DNA from: Rhizobiaceae bacterium
GTDB taxonomy: Bacteria > Pseudomonadota > Alphaproteobacteria > Rhizobiales > Rhizobiaceae
Reading direction: 5' to 3'
Assembly: GCA_019635775.1 (NCBI GenBank)
Contig: JAHBYU010000006.1
Span: 1 to 64,000 of the forward strand
Length of the DNA stretch: 64,000 nucleotides
Shown here: positions 40,915-48,679 of the stretch, piece after piece
How the letters are laid out: each line of letters begins with the position of its first letter
How positions within the stretch are numbered: position 1 is the first letter of the stretch
The notes under the pieces: model-generated
Told to the model about the DNA's origin: nothing
Databases searched by the model: none
The model's input: only the letters and a program-made list of their open reading frames with translations
Made by a program: the position numbers and the translations under genes

Positions 40915-41406
40915 ATGAAGGAGAAGCAGATGCTGCCACCTCTGTCAGGCCCAAGTCTCAGCCCACTCGAACTTGTCCTCATCGCCTTTGAAGGAGATCA
41001 GTTTGAAGGCGACATCCTCCCGGCCCTGAGCGAGTTGGTGGACAAGGGAATGGTGCGTATCGTCGATATGGCCTTTGTCAGCAAACTGGCAGATGGATCG
41101 GTGTCCATACTGGAGGCCCAGGAACTGAGCGTTGAACTGGCCACGGCCATTCAGACGCTGAACGGCGAGGTGAGTGGCCTGCTCAGTGAAGGCGACCTGA
41201 TAGAAATCGCCGACGACATTGAGCCCGGCATGACCGCCGCATCAATCTTGGTCGAACACCTGTGGCTAGACCGCTTCGCCACCGCCCTGCGCCGGGCGAA
41301 TGGCCAATTGCTGCTTGCGGAGCGCATACCACATGATGTTGCTGCGAATGCGCGCAAAGCGCTGATCGAAGCCGGTCAGGCCGTCCGTGCCCTTGAAGGA
41401 GAGTGA
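40915..41406 (+). CDS. DUF6325-like protein
   Basis: 163 residues, no membrane segment. It resembles the small acidic protein family (DUF6325/DUF1269-like) that begins G-P-x-x-x-x-L-V-x-x-F-x-G-x-x-F and recurs with SHOCT proteins in many bacteria. Motifs: F-E-G-D-Q-F-E-G-D-I-L-P-A-L, V-R-I-V-D-M-A-F-V, and a C-terminal half with H-L-W-L-D-R-F. Function unknown; a stress or membrane-associated role is only speculative. The next gene starts two bases after its stop, with GGAGAG inside the end of this gene. Confidence 0.7.
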   Translation: MKEKQMLPPLSGPSLSPLELVLIAFEGDQFEGDILPALSELVDKGMVRIVDMAFVSKLADGSVSILEAQELSVELATAIQTLNGEVSGLLSEGDLIEIADDIEPGMTAASILVEHLWLDRFATALRRANGQLLLAERIPHDVAANARKALIEAGQAVRALEGE

Positions 41407-41407
41407 G

Positions 41408-41704
41408 ATGTTTGGTTCTCGCCGCAATCGTCCCAGTCTGATCGGCCGTGCCGCCCATACTGCCGCGCGCACCGCTGTGATAGCCGGCACAGCAACCGCA
41501 GTCTCCGGCGCGGTAGCCGGACGTCAGGCTGCGAAGGCAGGTGCCGCCGGGGCGGCGGCTGCGCCTCTCGCAGTGGAGACGCCTCCCGCAGCGGGGCTTT
41601 CGCCCGAGGCGATCGAACAACTGAAGCAACTCGCTGACCTCAACCGGCAAGGCATTCTTACCGACGAAGAATTCGCGACCCAGAAAGCTCGCCTGCTCGG
41701 CTGA
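41408..41704 (+). CDS. SHOCT domain protein
   Basis: 98 residues starting with the ATG two bases after the upstream stop. Residues 10-45 form one hydrophobic glycine/alanine-rich segment, likely membrane-inserted or pore-like. A linker rich in Ala/Pro follows, then a C-terminal SHOCT helix-turn-helix hairpin (L-K-Q-L-A-D-L-N-R-Q-G-I-L-T-D-E-E-F). SHOCT is a short oligomerisation or binding module. Translational coupling to the DUF6325-like gene suggests they act together. Confidence 0.75.
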   Translation: MFGSRRNRPSLIGRAAHTAARTAVIAGTATAVSGAVAGRQAAKAGAAGAAAAPLAVETPPAAGLSPEAIEQLKQLADLNRQGILTDEEFATQKARLLG

Positions 41705-41717
41705 CGGCAACGGTTCG

Positions 41718-43700
41718 TCAGATTAAGAGGGCTGCCTTGCGTCCGTCGTGGAATGCGAAAGCAGCCTGACGCGACGCCGTGCAGTCTCCGATGGCGCTGA
41801 ACGGGATGCCAAGTTTTTCCAGGTCCGACGACAGGGGGTCATGCGCGAAGTTTGTGCCTGCAAAAACGAGGGAGTCGGCCTCGATCTGCCGCTCGCTCCC
41901 GTCGAGCAATGAAACGATCAGCGCACTTCTGCCGTCCCAGAACGTCACGGCGCTTTCGGTTTGGAAACGTACCCCAAGCCGAGCAAGCGCAGCGCGAAGC
42001 GGTTGGTCGACCGCCATGCGCTGCAATTCCTTGCCAACCAACGCGTCTGGCGTGACGATTGTTACGTCATGCTCATCTTCGGCCAGTTTCCAGGCTGTCC
42101 CGCAACCCTTCCAGTTGCCCCCGTCGTCGAGGATCAGGACGCGTTGGCCAGGTCGCTCCTCGCGGGCCATCACTGCTTCCGCTGAAATCAGGGGACCGTT
42201 TCCGGGCAACCGCTCGAACTGCGGCAGCGCGCGCTGGAATGCGCCTTCGTTCGGCAGTGATCCGGTGGCGATGATGATGTGATCGTACCCTTCACTTACG
42301 ATGTCAGCGGCCTCGACATAGGTGCCGTAACGCACTTCGACCTGAAGCTGGTTCAGCTGGCGTTCGTACCACTCAATAAGGTCGAGTATCTGTGCGCGGC
42401 GCGGCTGTAGGCCGGCGAGCCGGAACTGGCCGCCAAGCCTGTCTGAAGCCTCGGCCAGCGTGACCCGGTGCCCTCGCTCGGCAGATCCACGTGCTGCCTC
42501 CATGCCGGCTGGCCCGCCGCCGACCACAAGTATCCGCTTCGGCTTTTCCGCGGGAGTGAAACGGTCGCCACCCCATTCCCATTCGCGACCGGCCGACGGG
42601 TTGATGACGCAACTGATCCAATAGTCTCGCGAGCGCCGTCCCCAACACATCTGGTTGCACGACAAGCAGCCGCGAATGTCGTTGGCCCTTCCGGCTGCAG
42701 CCTTGTTCGCAAGATGCGGGTCGGCGATCTGGCCGCGCACGATGGAGACGAGGTCGGCAGAGCCTTCGCTGAGTACAGCTTCCGCGTTTTCCGGGGTTCG
42801 GATATGGCTTTCGGCGGTGATCAGGGCATGGCGAACGTGGGATTTCAACACCGACGAAAGGTCCGCGCCGAGCTTCTCCGGATACATGAATGTCGGCATG
42901 ATCTTGTAGAAGTCGAAGTAGCTGCCCGAGCCGCAAGTGACATAATCCATGATGGCGTCCCGATCGTGCAGTTCCACGATCTCGGCGAGAGAATCGCGCT
43001 TCAAGGCAACGTCGACTTGCGGTTCGTCATTGACCGCTAGCCCGACGATGAAATCGTCGCCGCATTCGCGACGGATACGCGTCATCACTTCGCGGCTCAT
43101 CCGGGTGCGGTTTTCGAGGCTGCCGCCCCAGCGGTCATCGCGACGGTTCGACCATGGTGTCCAGAATTGGTCCAGCATTGAATGGTAGGCCGCCCAGACC
43201 TCGACGCCATCGAAACCTGCCTCGTGGCATCGCCGCGCAGCCTGCACGAAGCCGTCAATTGTTTCCTCGATCTGCGATTCCGACATCCGGTGCGAGCCGT
43301 CGGAATCGTGGTAGCTGGGCAGGCCGGATGGCGACCAGCCCGCATGGAAGGAATTGTCGGCGTCTGCGTGCTGGCCGACATGGTAAAGCTGCTGGATGGC
43401 GACTGCACCATTGCCCTTGATCGCATCTGTAACACGTCGGAAATGTGGGATGACGCGATCATCCGAATGAAGGAAGTTTCCCCGCGTCAGGACCGCCGCC
43501 GCATGTACGGGCATCGGCTCGACCACGATCATGGCAGCGCCACCGATCGCACGCTCGGTGTAATAGCCAACATGGCGCTCGGTAGGCAGTCCTTCCACGG
43601 CCATGTTTGCGGTGTGTGCGCCGAAGACAATCCTGTTGCGAAGCGTCTTGCCGCGCAACGAAACGGGCGTGAATAGGCGTTTGAAATTCCGATCCGACAA
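41718..43700 (-). CDS. Trimethylamine-dehydrogenase-family flavoprotein (FMN, Fe-S, FAD/NAD-binding)
   Basis: 660 residues from the TTG at 43700, after GGGGAGA; a GTG at 43718 is the alternative. The N-terminal TIM barrel (about 1-340) is an OYE-like FMN domain. The [4Fe-4S] site is complete: C345-x2-C348-x3-C352-x11-C364. A C-terminal FAD/NAD(P)-binding pair follows (about 385-660, G-G-G-P-A-G near 390). This is the domain order of trimethylamine/histamine dehydrogenases, dienoyl-CoA reductase and the DgcA/StcD N-demethylases. A role in methyl-amine oxidation is supported by the neighbours. Divergent from the LysR gene. Confidence 0.87.
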   Translation of the reverse strand: MSDRNFKRLFTPVSLRGKTLRNRIVFGAHTANMAVEGLPTERHVGYYTERAIGGAAMIVVEPMPVHAAAVLTRGNFLHSDDRVIPHFRRVTDAIKGNGAVAIQQLYHVGQHADADNSFHAGWSPSGLPSYHDSDGSHRMSESQIEETIDGFVQAARRCHEAGFDGVEVWAAYHSMLDQFWTPWSNRRDDRWGGSLENRTRMSREVMTRIRRECGDDFIVGLAVNDEPQVDVALKRDSLAEIVELHDRDAIMDYVTCGSGSYFDFYKIMPTFMYPEKLGADLSSVLKSHVRHALITAESHIRTPENAEAVLSEGSADLVSIVRGQIADPHLANKAAAGRANDIRGCLSCNQMCWGRRSRDYWISCVINPSAGREWEWGGDRFTPAEKPKRILVVGGGPAGMEAARGSAERGHRVTLAEASDRLGGQFRLAGLQPRRAQILDLIEWYERQLNQLQVEVRYGTYVEAADIVSEGYDHIIIATGSLPNEGAFQRALPQFERLPGNGPLISAEAVMAREERPGQRVLILDDGGNWKGCGTAWKLAEDEHDVTIVTPDALVGKELQRMAVDQPLRAALARLGVRFQTESAVTFWDGRSALIVSLLDGSERQIEADSLVFAGTNFAHDPLSSDLEKLGIPFSAIGDCTASRQAAFAFHDGRKAALLI

Positions 43701-43901
43701 CTGTCTCTCCCCTACCACGGCACTTGATTATCGCCGGCGCACAGGCTTCGCGCTCCGGCCAGCTTGAACACCGTTGTTGCACATCGGCTGGCAACCGAGG
43801 CTAATAGTCAAGGTGAATGAAATTCGCTGCCGCTTGAGTGACAGGCAACCGAGAGCCCCTACAGATCGCGAGTTTGCGGCAAGGGAAAGAAAGGGAGAGG
43901 C

Positions 43902-44888
43902 ATGGTTCGCAGATTTTACAGCCTGCCTTCATTGAGTGCGCTCGCGGCTTTCGAGGCGGCAGCCCGCCATCTGAGTCTCACGAAGGCAGCGGAGGAATTG
44001 AACGTCACCACGGGCGCCGTTTCTCGTTCCGTCCGAACTCTGGAGGAGGAACTGGGCAATCCGCTTTTCCTGCGGCGGCATCGGGCTGTCGAGCTTACGC
44101 GTGAAGGCGAAACGCTATCGGCTGCGCTGCGCGAGAGCTTCGAACGAATGGCGGCTACGTTTCGGCAGATCAAGTCTCTTGGAGGTCAGGCGAACGTCAC
44201 GGTCGGCAGCACGATGGCGATGGCGCATCTGTGGCTGATGCCACGCATGGGTACCTTCTGGAACCAGCATCAGGACATTGTCGTCGATCACGTGATTTCC
44301 GATCATCCCAGAGGCTTGGACCGACCGGACATTGATCTGCGCATCCGTTATGGCGCGGGGGAATGGCCCGAAGAGGTTTCCGCCAAGCTCTATGATGATC
44401 GCGTATTTCCCGTCGCGAGCCCGGCTTTCGCCAAAGCCTACCCGGTCCGGTCCATGTCAGATCTTGCTCGTCTGCAGCTTCTGTCGGTGGAAGGAATCGA
44501 CTGGACGTGGACCACCTGGTCCGAGTTCCTGCGGGAGGTCGGCCATCCGGATCGCCGGCTCAACGTCCGACGTTTCAACAGCTATGTGATCGCGCTGCAG
44601 GCCGCACGGAGCGGGCAGGGGGTGGCGTTGGGGTGGGGCAGCCTCGTAGAGCCGTTGATTGAGGCCGGAAACCTCGTGAAGATGAGCGACGCGGAAATCG
44701 CAGCGCCGCATTCCTATTTCGTCACCTGGAGTGCACGACGGCCCCTGTCGCCGCAGGCGACCCTGCTGAAGGACTGGCTTCTCTCACTGGCATCGTTGAG
44801 TTCAGTTCAAGCGAGCAGGCTTCCTATTTCGCTTGAACAGCCGACGCGCAGGCGTTCTCCTAAGGAAAGGTCGGCGCGCAGGTCGTGA
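43902..44888 (+). CDS. LysR-family regulator, GcvA-like
   Basis: 328 residues. Winged helix-turn-helix at about residues 6-65 (S-A-L-A-A-F-E-A-A-A-R-H-L-S-L-T-K-A-A...V-T-x-G-A-V-S-R). The substrate-binding domain starts at about 95 (V-T-V-G-S-T-M-A-M-A-H-L-W-L-M-P) and resembles GcvA-type effector domains for small amino-acid-like ligands. It ends in a basic tail (R-R-R-S-P-K-E-R). The divergent flavoprotein and the downstream methyltransferase are likely targets. A 10-bp direct repeat GGCAACCGAG is present upstream at 43790-43799 and 43844-43853. Confidence 0.88.
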   Translation: MVRRFYSLPSLSALAAFEAAARHLSLTKAAEELNVTTGAVSRSVRTLEEELGNPLFLRRHRAVELTREGETLSAALRESFERMAATFRQIKSLGGQANVTVGSTMAMAHLWLMPRMGTFWNQHQDIVVDHVISDHPRGLDRPDIDLRIRYGAGEWPEEVSAKLYDDRVFPVASPAFAKAYPVRSMSDLARLQLLSVEGIDWTWTTWSEFLREVGHPDRRLNVRRFNSYVIALQAARSGQGVALGWGSLVEPLIEAGNLVKMSDAEIAAPHSYFVTWSARRPLSPQATLLKDWLLSLASLSSVQASRLPISLEQPTRRRSPKERSARRS

Positions 44889-44915
44889 GCGCCGGGAGGT
44901 CTCCGGGAGCTTAGC

Positions 44916-46475
44916 ATGAGCACTGCCGATGTTATCGACAAGCCGGAACAGTCCGCTTCTCACCGCCGCGGTGGCGGCCGCATCGGGCGCAAGGCATTGC
45001 GCGATGTGCCGATGGCTTCCTTTCCGACATTGGTGCGCAAGATCCCCGTATACGAGATCGTACCGGACGAAGCTGTCGAGCTCATCCACGATGAATCTAT
45101 GAAGATCCTTGAGGAAGTCGGTTGTGAGTTTCGCGACGACGAAGCGATAGCCATGTGGAAGGAAGCGGGCGCCGATGTATCGGGCACCCGTGTCCGCCTC
45201 GACCGCGCGCTGCTCATGGATCTTGTGTCCAAGGTGCCGTCCGAATTCACGGTGCATGCACGCAATCCGGCGCGCACGGTGCAGGTCGGGGGAAAGAACT
45301 CGATTTTTGTACCGATGTATGGCGCCCCCTATGTGCGTGACCTCGAGAACACGCGGCGCTACGGAACGCTTGAGGATCTCAACAACTTCCATAAGCTCGC
45401 CTACATGGCGCCGGCCCTCCACTCTTCCAGCTCGATCATCTGCGAGCCGATGGAGATAGCCGTGCCCAAGCGGCACCTTCACATCATCCATTCAGCTCTA
45501 AAGCACTCCGACAAGCCGTTCATGGGCATCGTCACGTCGAAGGACAGGGCAGAAGATACGATGGAGATGGCGGGCATCGTATTCGGCGAGGAGTTCGTTC
45601 GCGACAATCCGGTGCTTGTGTCGATCACGAACTGCAACTCGCCGCTGGTCTGGGACGCCACCATGCTGGATGCGATGAAGGTTTATGCACGGCATAATCA
45701 GCCACTCATCCTGGCGCCATTTGCCCTTTGTGGCGCGTCCACGGCTGCCTCGGCGGTGGGTGCGGTTGCGCAGGTCAACGCCGAGGCCCTGGCCGGGATC
45801 GCCTTCACGCAGTTACTGCGGCCGGGCTCGCCACAGATTTATGGGCAGTTCATGGTCACGGTGGACATGAAGACGGGTGCGCCCATGGGCGGAACCCCGG
45901 AAGCCGCGCAGATGATGTATCTGATGGGGGCGCTGGCGCGGAAGTACCGTCTACCCTGGCGTACATCGGGCTTCCATGTGGGCTCAAAGCTTAATGATGC
46001 CCAGGCTGGGTACGAAGCAAACATGCTGATGCATGCAGCGATACTTTCCGGTGCGAACTACATCTGGCATTCGGCCGGCTGGCTGGAGGCCGGGCTGACC
46101 TGCAGTTATTCCAAGTTTGCCACGGATTGTGAGCAGCTTGTCGGGTGGTACCGCTATGCGGGCGGGGTTCCGTTCGACGACTTCAAGGAAGCGATGGCCG
46201 CAATCAGGGAGGTCGGTCCGCAAGGCCATTTCCTCGGTACCCAGCATACGCTGGATCATTTCGAGTCCGCGTTCTTCATGCCTACCATGATGGACTTCAA
46301 TCCCTTCGAGCAATGGAACGCGGAGGGCGCCAAGGACCATGAGACGCGCGGCCGCGAGAAGGCGCGCAATATGCTGAAGGATTATGAGGAGCCAAGCCTC
46401 GACCCGGGGATCGCGGACGGCTTGCGGGACTTTATCGCAAGGCGCGAGGAGAGCCTGCCCGATACGGTGAACTAG
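44916..46475 (+). CDS. MttB-family methyltransferase (non-pyrrolysine)
   Basis: 519 residues starting 27 bp after the LysR stop. Trimethylamine methyltransferase superfamily (MttB/MtgB): TIM-barrel protein. Clear family features are L-I-H-D-E-S-M-K-I-L-E-E-V-G-C at about 55, N-P-A-R-T-V-Q-V-G, and A-L-C-G-A-S in the middle, followed by G-S-P-Q-I-Y-G-Q-F-M near 310. No in-frame UAG exists, so it lacks the pyrrolysine of methanogen MttB; such homologues act on quaternary amines such as glycine betaine, proline betaine or carnitine. They need a corrinoid acceptor, which is not in this window. The basic N-terminus (residues 1-30) is an addition to the family core. Confidence 0.88.
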   Translation: MSTADVIDKPEQSASHRRGGGRIGRKALRDVPMASFPTLVRKIPVYEIVPDEAVELIHDESMKILEEVGCEFRDDEAIAMWKEAGADVSGTRVRLDRALLMDLVSKVPSEFTVHARNPARTVQVGGKNSIFVPMYGAPYVRDLENTRRYGTLEDLNNFHKLAYMAPALHSSSSIICEPMEIAVPKRHLHIIHSALKHSDKPFMGIVTSKDRAEDTMEMAGIVFGEEFVRDNPVLVSITNCNSPLVWDATMLDAMKVYARHNQPLILAPFALCGASTAASAVGAVAQVNAEALAGIAFTQLLRPGSPQIYGQFMVTVDMKTGAPMGGTPEAAQMMYLMGALARKYRLPWRTSGFHVGSKLNDAQAGYEANMLMHAAILSGANYIWHSAGWLEAGLTCSYSKFATDCEQLVGWYRYAGGVPFDDFKEAMAAIREVGPQGHFLGTQHTLDHFESAFFMPTMMDFNPFEQWNAEGAKDHETRGREKARNMLKDYEEPSLDPGIADGLRDFIARREESLPDTVN

Positions 46476-46515
46476 TGGGGCGAAGACGCTTACAGGCGGT
46501 GATGGTTTCACAAAT

Positions 46516-46563
46516 ATGAGCAACAATACGACCAGAGGACGGGTGCGGGAGCGGGCGCAATGA
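46516..46563 (+). CDS. Possible 15-residue leader peptide overlapping next gene
   Basis: An ATG at 46516 opens a 16-codon frame whose TGA overlaps the next gene's ATG as ATGA. It is arginine-rich (T-R-G-R-V-R-E-R). No strong ribosome site is seen. It could couple translation or be chance; kept at low confidence. Confidence 0.2.
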   Translation: MSNNTTRGRVRERAQ

Positions 46564-48608
46564 ATGTCCGGGCCGATCCGTTGCTGCAAACCTTTAGGCT
46601 CAAGCACCTGACCCTGAAGAACCGGCTGATGTCGACCAGCCACGAGCCGGCCTATTCCGACGACGGCATGCCCAAGGAGCGCTATCGCCTCTACCATGCC
46701 GAGAAGGCGAAGGGCGGTATTGCGCTCACCATGACGGCGGGTTCTGCGATTGTATCGCGCGATAGCCCGGCGGCGTTTGGCAACTTGCAGGCCTATCGCG
46801 ACGAGATCGTCCCGTGGATGCGCGAACTTGTAGATTCGTGCCACGAGCATGACTGCAAGGTTATGATCCAGCTCACGCATCTCGGACGCCGCACCGGCTG
46901 GAACAAGGCCGATTGGTTGCCGGTCCTGGCGCCTTCGTCCGTGCGCGAGCCAGCGCATAGAGCCTTTCCCAAGACGATGGAGGAATGGGATATAGAGCGG
47001 ATCGTGGCGGACTATGCTGCTGCCGCTCAGCGCATGCAGGCTGCCGGCCTCGATGGCATTGAATTCGAGTCCTACGGCCACCTGATGGACGGATTCTGGT
47101 CACCGCTGACCAATCACCGCGACGATGACTTTGGCGGCTCGCTGGACAATCGTCTGCGCTTTACCTGGATGGTCATCGATGCAGTGCGCAAGGCGGTCGG
47201 TCCTGACTTCATTGTCGGAATCCGGATGGTCGCCGACGAAGATGTCGACAAGGGGCTGTCGAAGGCCGAAGGTGTCGAGATCGCCCGCAGGTTGGCAGGC
47301 TCAGGGAAGTTCGACTTCCTCAACATCATCAAGGGTACGATCGAGACGGACGCCTCACTGACGCGGGTCATACCGGTCACTGGAATGCGTTCCGCGCCAC
47401 ATCTCGATTTTGCAGGTGAGGTGCGGGCTGCGACAAGGTTCCCCGTCTTCCACGCCGCGCGCATCTCTGACGTTGCCACCGCTCGCCATGCCATCGCCGA
47501 AGGCAAGCTCGACATGGTGGGCATGACGCGGCCTCATATTGCGGAGCCGCACATAATCGCCAAGGTGATGAGGGGCGAGGAACATCGTATCCGTCCCTGC
47601 GTGGGCGCCACCTATTGCCTCGACCGGATATATGAGGGCGGGGAGGCGCTTTGCATTCACAATGCCGCCACTGGCCGTGAGGCTTCGATTCCGCATGTGA
47701 TCGAGCGTACCAGCGGACCATCCAGGAGGGTCGTGATCGTCGGTGCGGGTCCGGCGGGGCTGGAGGCAGCGCGCGTTGCAGCCGAGCGCGGCCATAAGGT
47801 CACCGTACTGGAAGCTTCCGGCAAGGCGGGCGGCCAGATCCAACTTGCCGTTCAGAACCCCCGCCGTCGCGAACTGATCGGGATTGTCGACTGGCGGCTG
47901 GCTGAACTGGAAAGGCTTGGCGTCGAGATTCGCTACGACATCTGGGCCGAGCAGGCGGACATCACGGGATTGTCCCCGGATGTTGTGATCATCGCCACCG
48001 GCGGAATGCCGCAAAATCCACCGCTCGATGCCGGCGATGATCTCGTCGTCTCAACATGGGATATCCTTTCGGGTGCCGTGAAACCTGCCGAGACTGTGCT
48101 GCTCTATGATGACAATGGCGGTCATCAGGGCATGGGCGCTGCCGAAGTGATCGCCAGCGCCGGCGCGGCTTTGGAGCTTGTCTCGCCCGAACGCATGTTC
48201 GCGCCGGAGATGGGGGGCATGAACCACGCTCCGTACATGCAGACTTTCCAGGAAAAGGGCGTGCGTGTGACGATCAACACGCGCCTGCGTTCGGTCCGGC
48301 GGGAAGGCAACAAGCTCGTCGCTACGCTTGGCTCTGATTTCTCTGGGCGGTGGAGCGAGGAAAGGTACGTCGATCAGGTGGTCGTGGAACACGGAACCGC
48401 TCCGCTTGAGGATCTTTACCTCGCATTGAAACCCCAGGCGAAGAACCTCGGTGCGGTCGACTACGAAGCCCTGGTGACCGCAGGAGACCCTTGGCCCGCT
48501 CGTAATCCACAGGGCGCATTCACGCTGTTCCGCATCGGCGACGCGTTGGCGTCGCGCAACATCCATGCCGCCATCTATGACGGCATTCGATACGCAATGA
48601 GAGTCTGA
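46560..48608 (+). CDS. DgcA/StcD-like N-demethylase flavoprotein with incomplete Fe-S site
   Basis: 682 residues. Same domain order as the flavoprotein at 41718-43700: OYE-like FMN barrel (about 1-340), linker, then a C-terminal FAD/NAD(P) region (about 390-680; V-G-A-G-P-A-G-L-E-A near 393). The Fe-S region reads C347-V-G-A350-T-Y-C353 and C365, so one of four cysteine ligands is alanine. The sequence C-V-G-A-x-Y-C-x-D-R-I-Y is, as I recall, shared by DgcA/StcD-type dimethylglycine and N-methylproline demethylases; an oxidative N-demethylation role is the best guess. It follows the MttB-like gene by 84 bp, same strand. Confidence 0.85.
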   Translation: MNVRADPLLQTFRLKHLTLKNRLMSTSHEPAYSDDGMPKERYRLYHAEKAKGGIALTMTAGSAIVSRDSPAAFGNLQAYRDEIVPWMRELVDSCHEHDCKVMIQLTHLGRRTGWNKADWLPVLAPSSVREPAHRAFPKTMEEWDIERIVADYAAAAQRMQAAGLDGIEFESYGHLMDGFWSPLTNHRDDDFGGSLDNRLRFTWMVIDAVRKAVGPDFIVGIRMVADEDVDKGLSKAEGVEIARRLAGSGKFDFLNIIKGTIETDASLTRVIPVTGMRSAPHLDFAGEVRAATRFPVFHAARISDVATARHAIAEGKLDMVGMTRPHIAEPHIIAKVMRGEEHRIRPCVGATYCLDRIYEGGEALCIHNAATGREASIPHVIERTSGPSRRVVIVGAGPAGLEAARVAAERGHKVTVLEASGKAGGQIQLAVQNPRRRELIGIVDWRLAELERLGVEIRYDIWAEQADITGLSPDVVIIATGGMPQNPPLDAGDDLVVSTWDILSGAVKPAETVLLYDDNGGHQGMGAAEVIASAGAALELVSPERMFAPEMGGMNHAPYMQTFQEKGVRVTINTRLRSVRREGNKLVATLGSDFSGRWSEERYVDQVVVEHGTAPLEDLYLALKPQAKNLGAVDYEALVTAGDPWPARNPQGAFTLFRIGDALASRNIHAAIYDGIRYAMRV

Positions 48609-48679
48609 CACTCGACGAATTCCACCTACGAACCTGATGACAGGCGAGGGTGGTCAAAATGACAAACAGGGAGAACAAC

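Noticed and set aside
45984-47081. 365-residue antisense frame over MttB-like and DgcA-like genes
   Set aside because: Spans the junction of two convincing genes on the other strand, with no motif.
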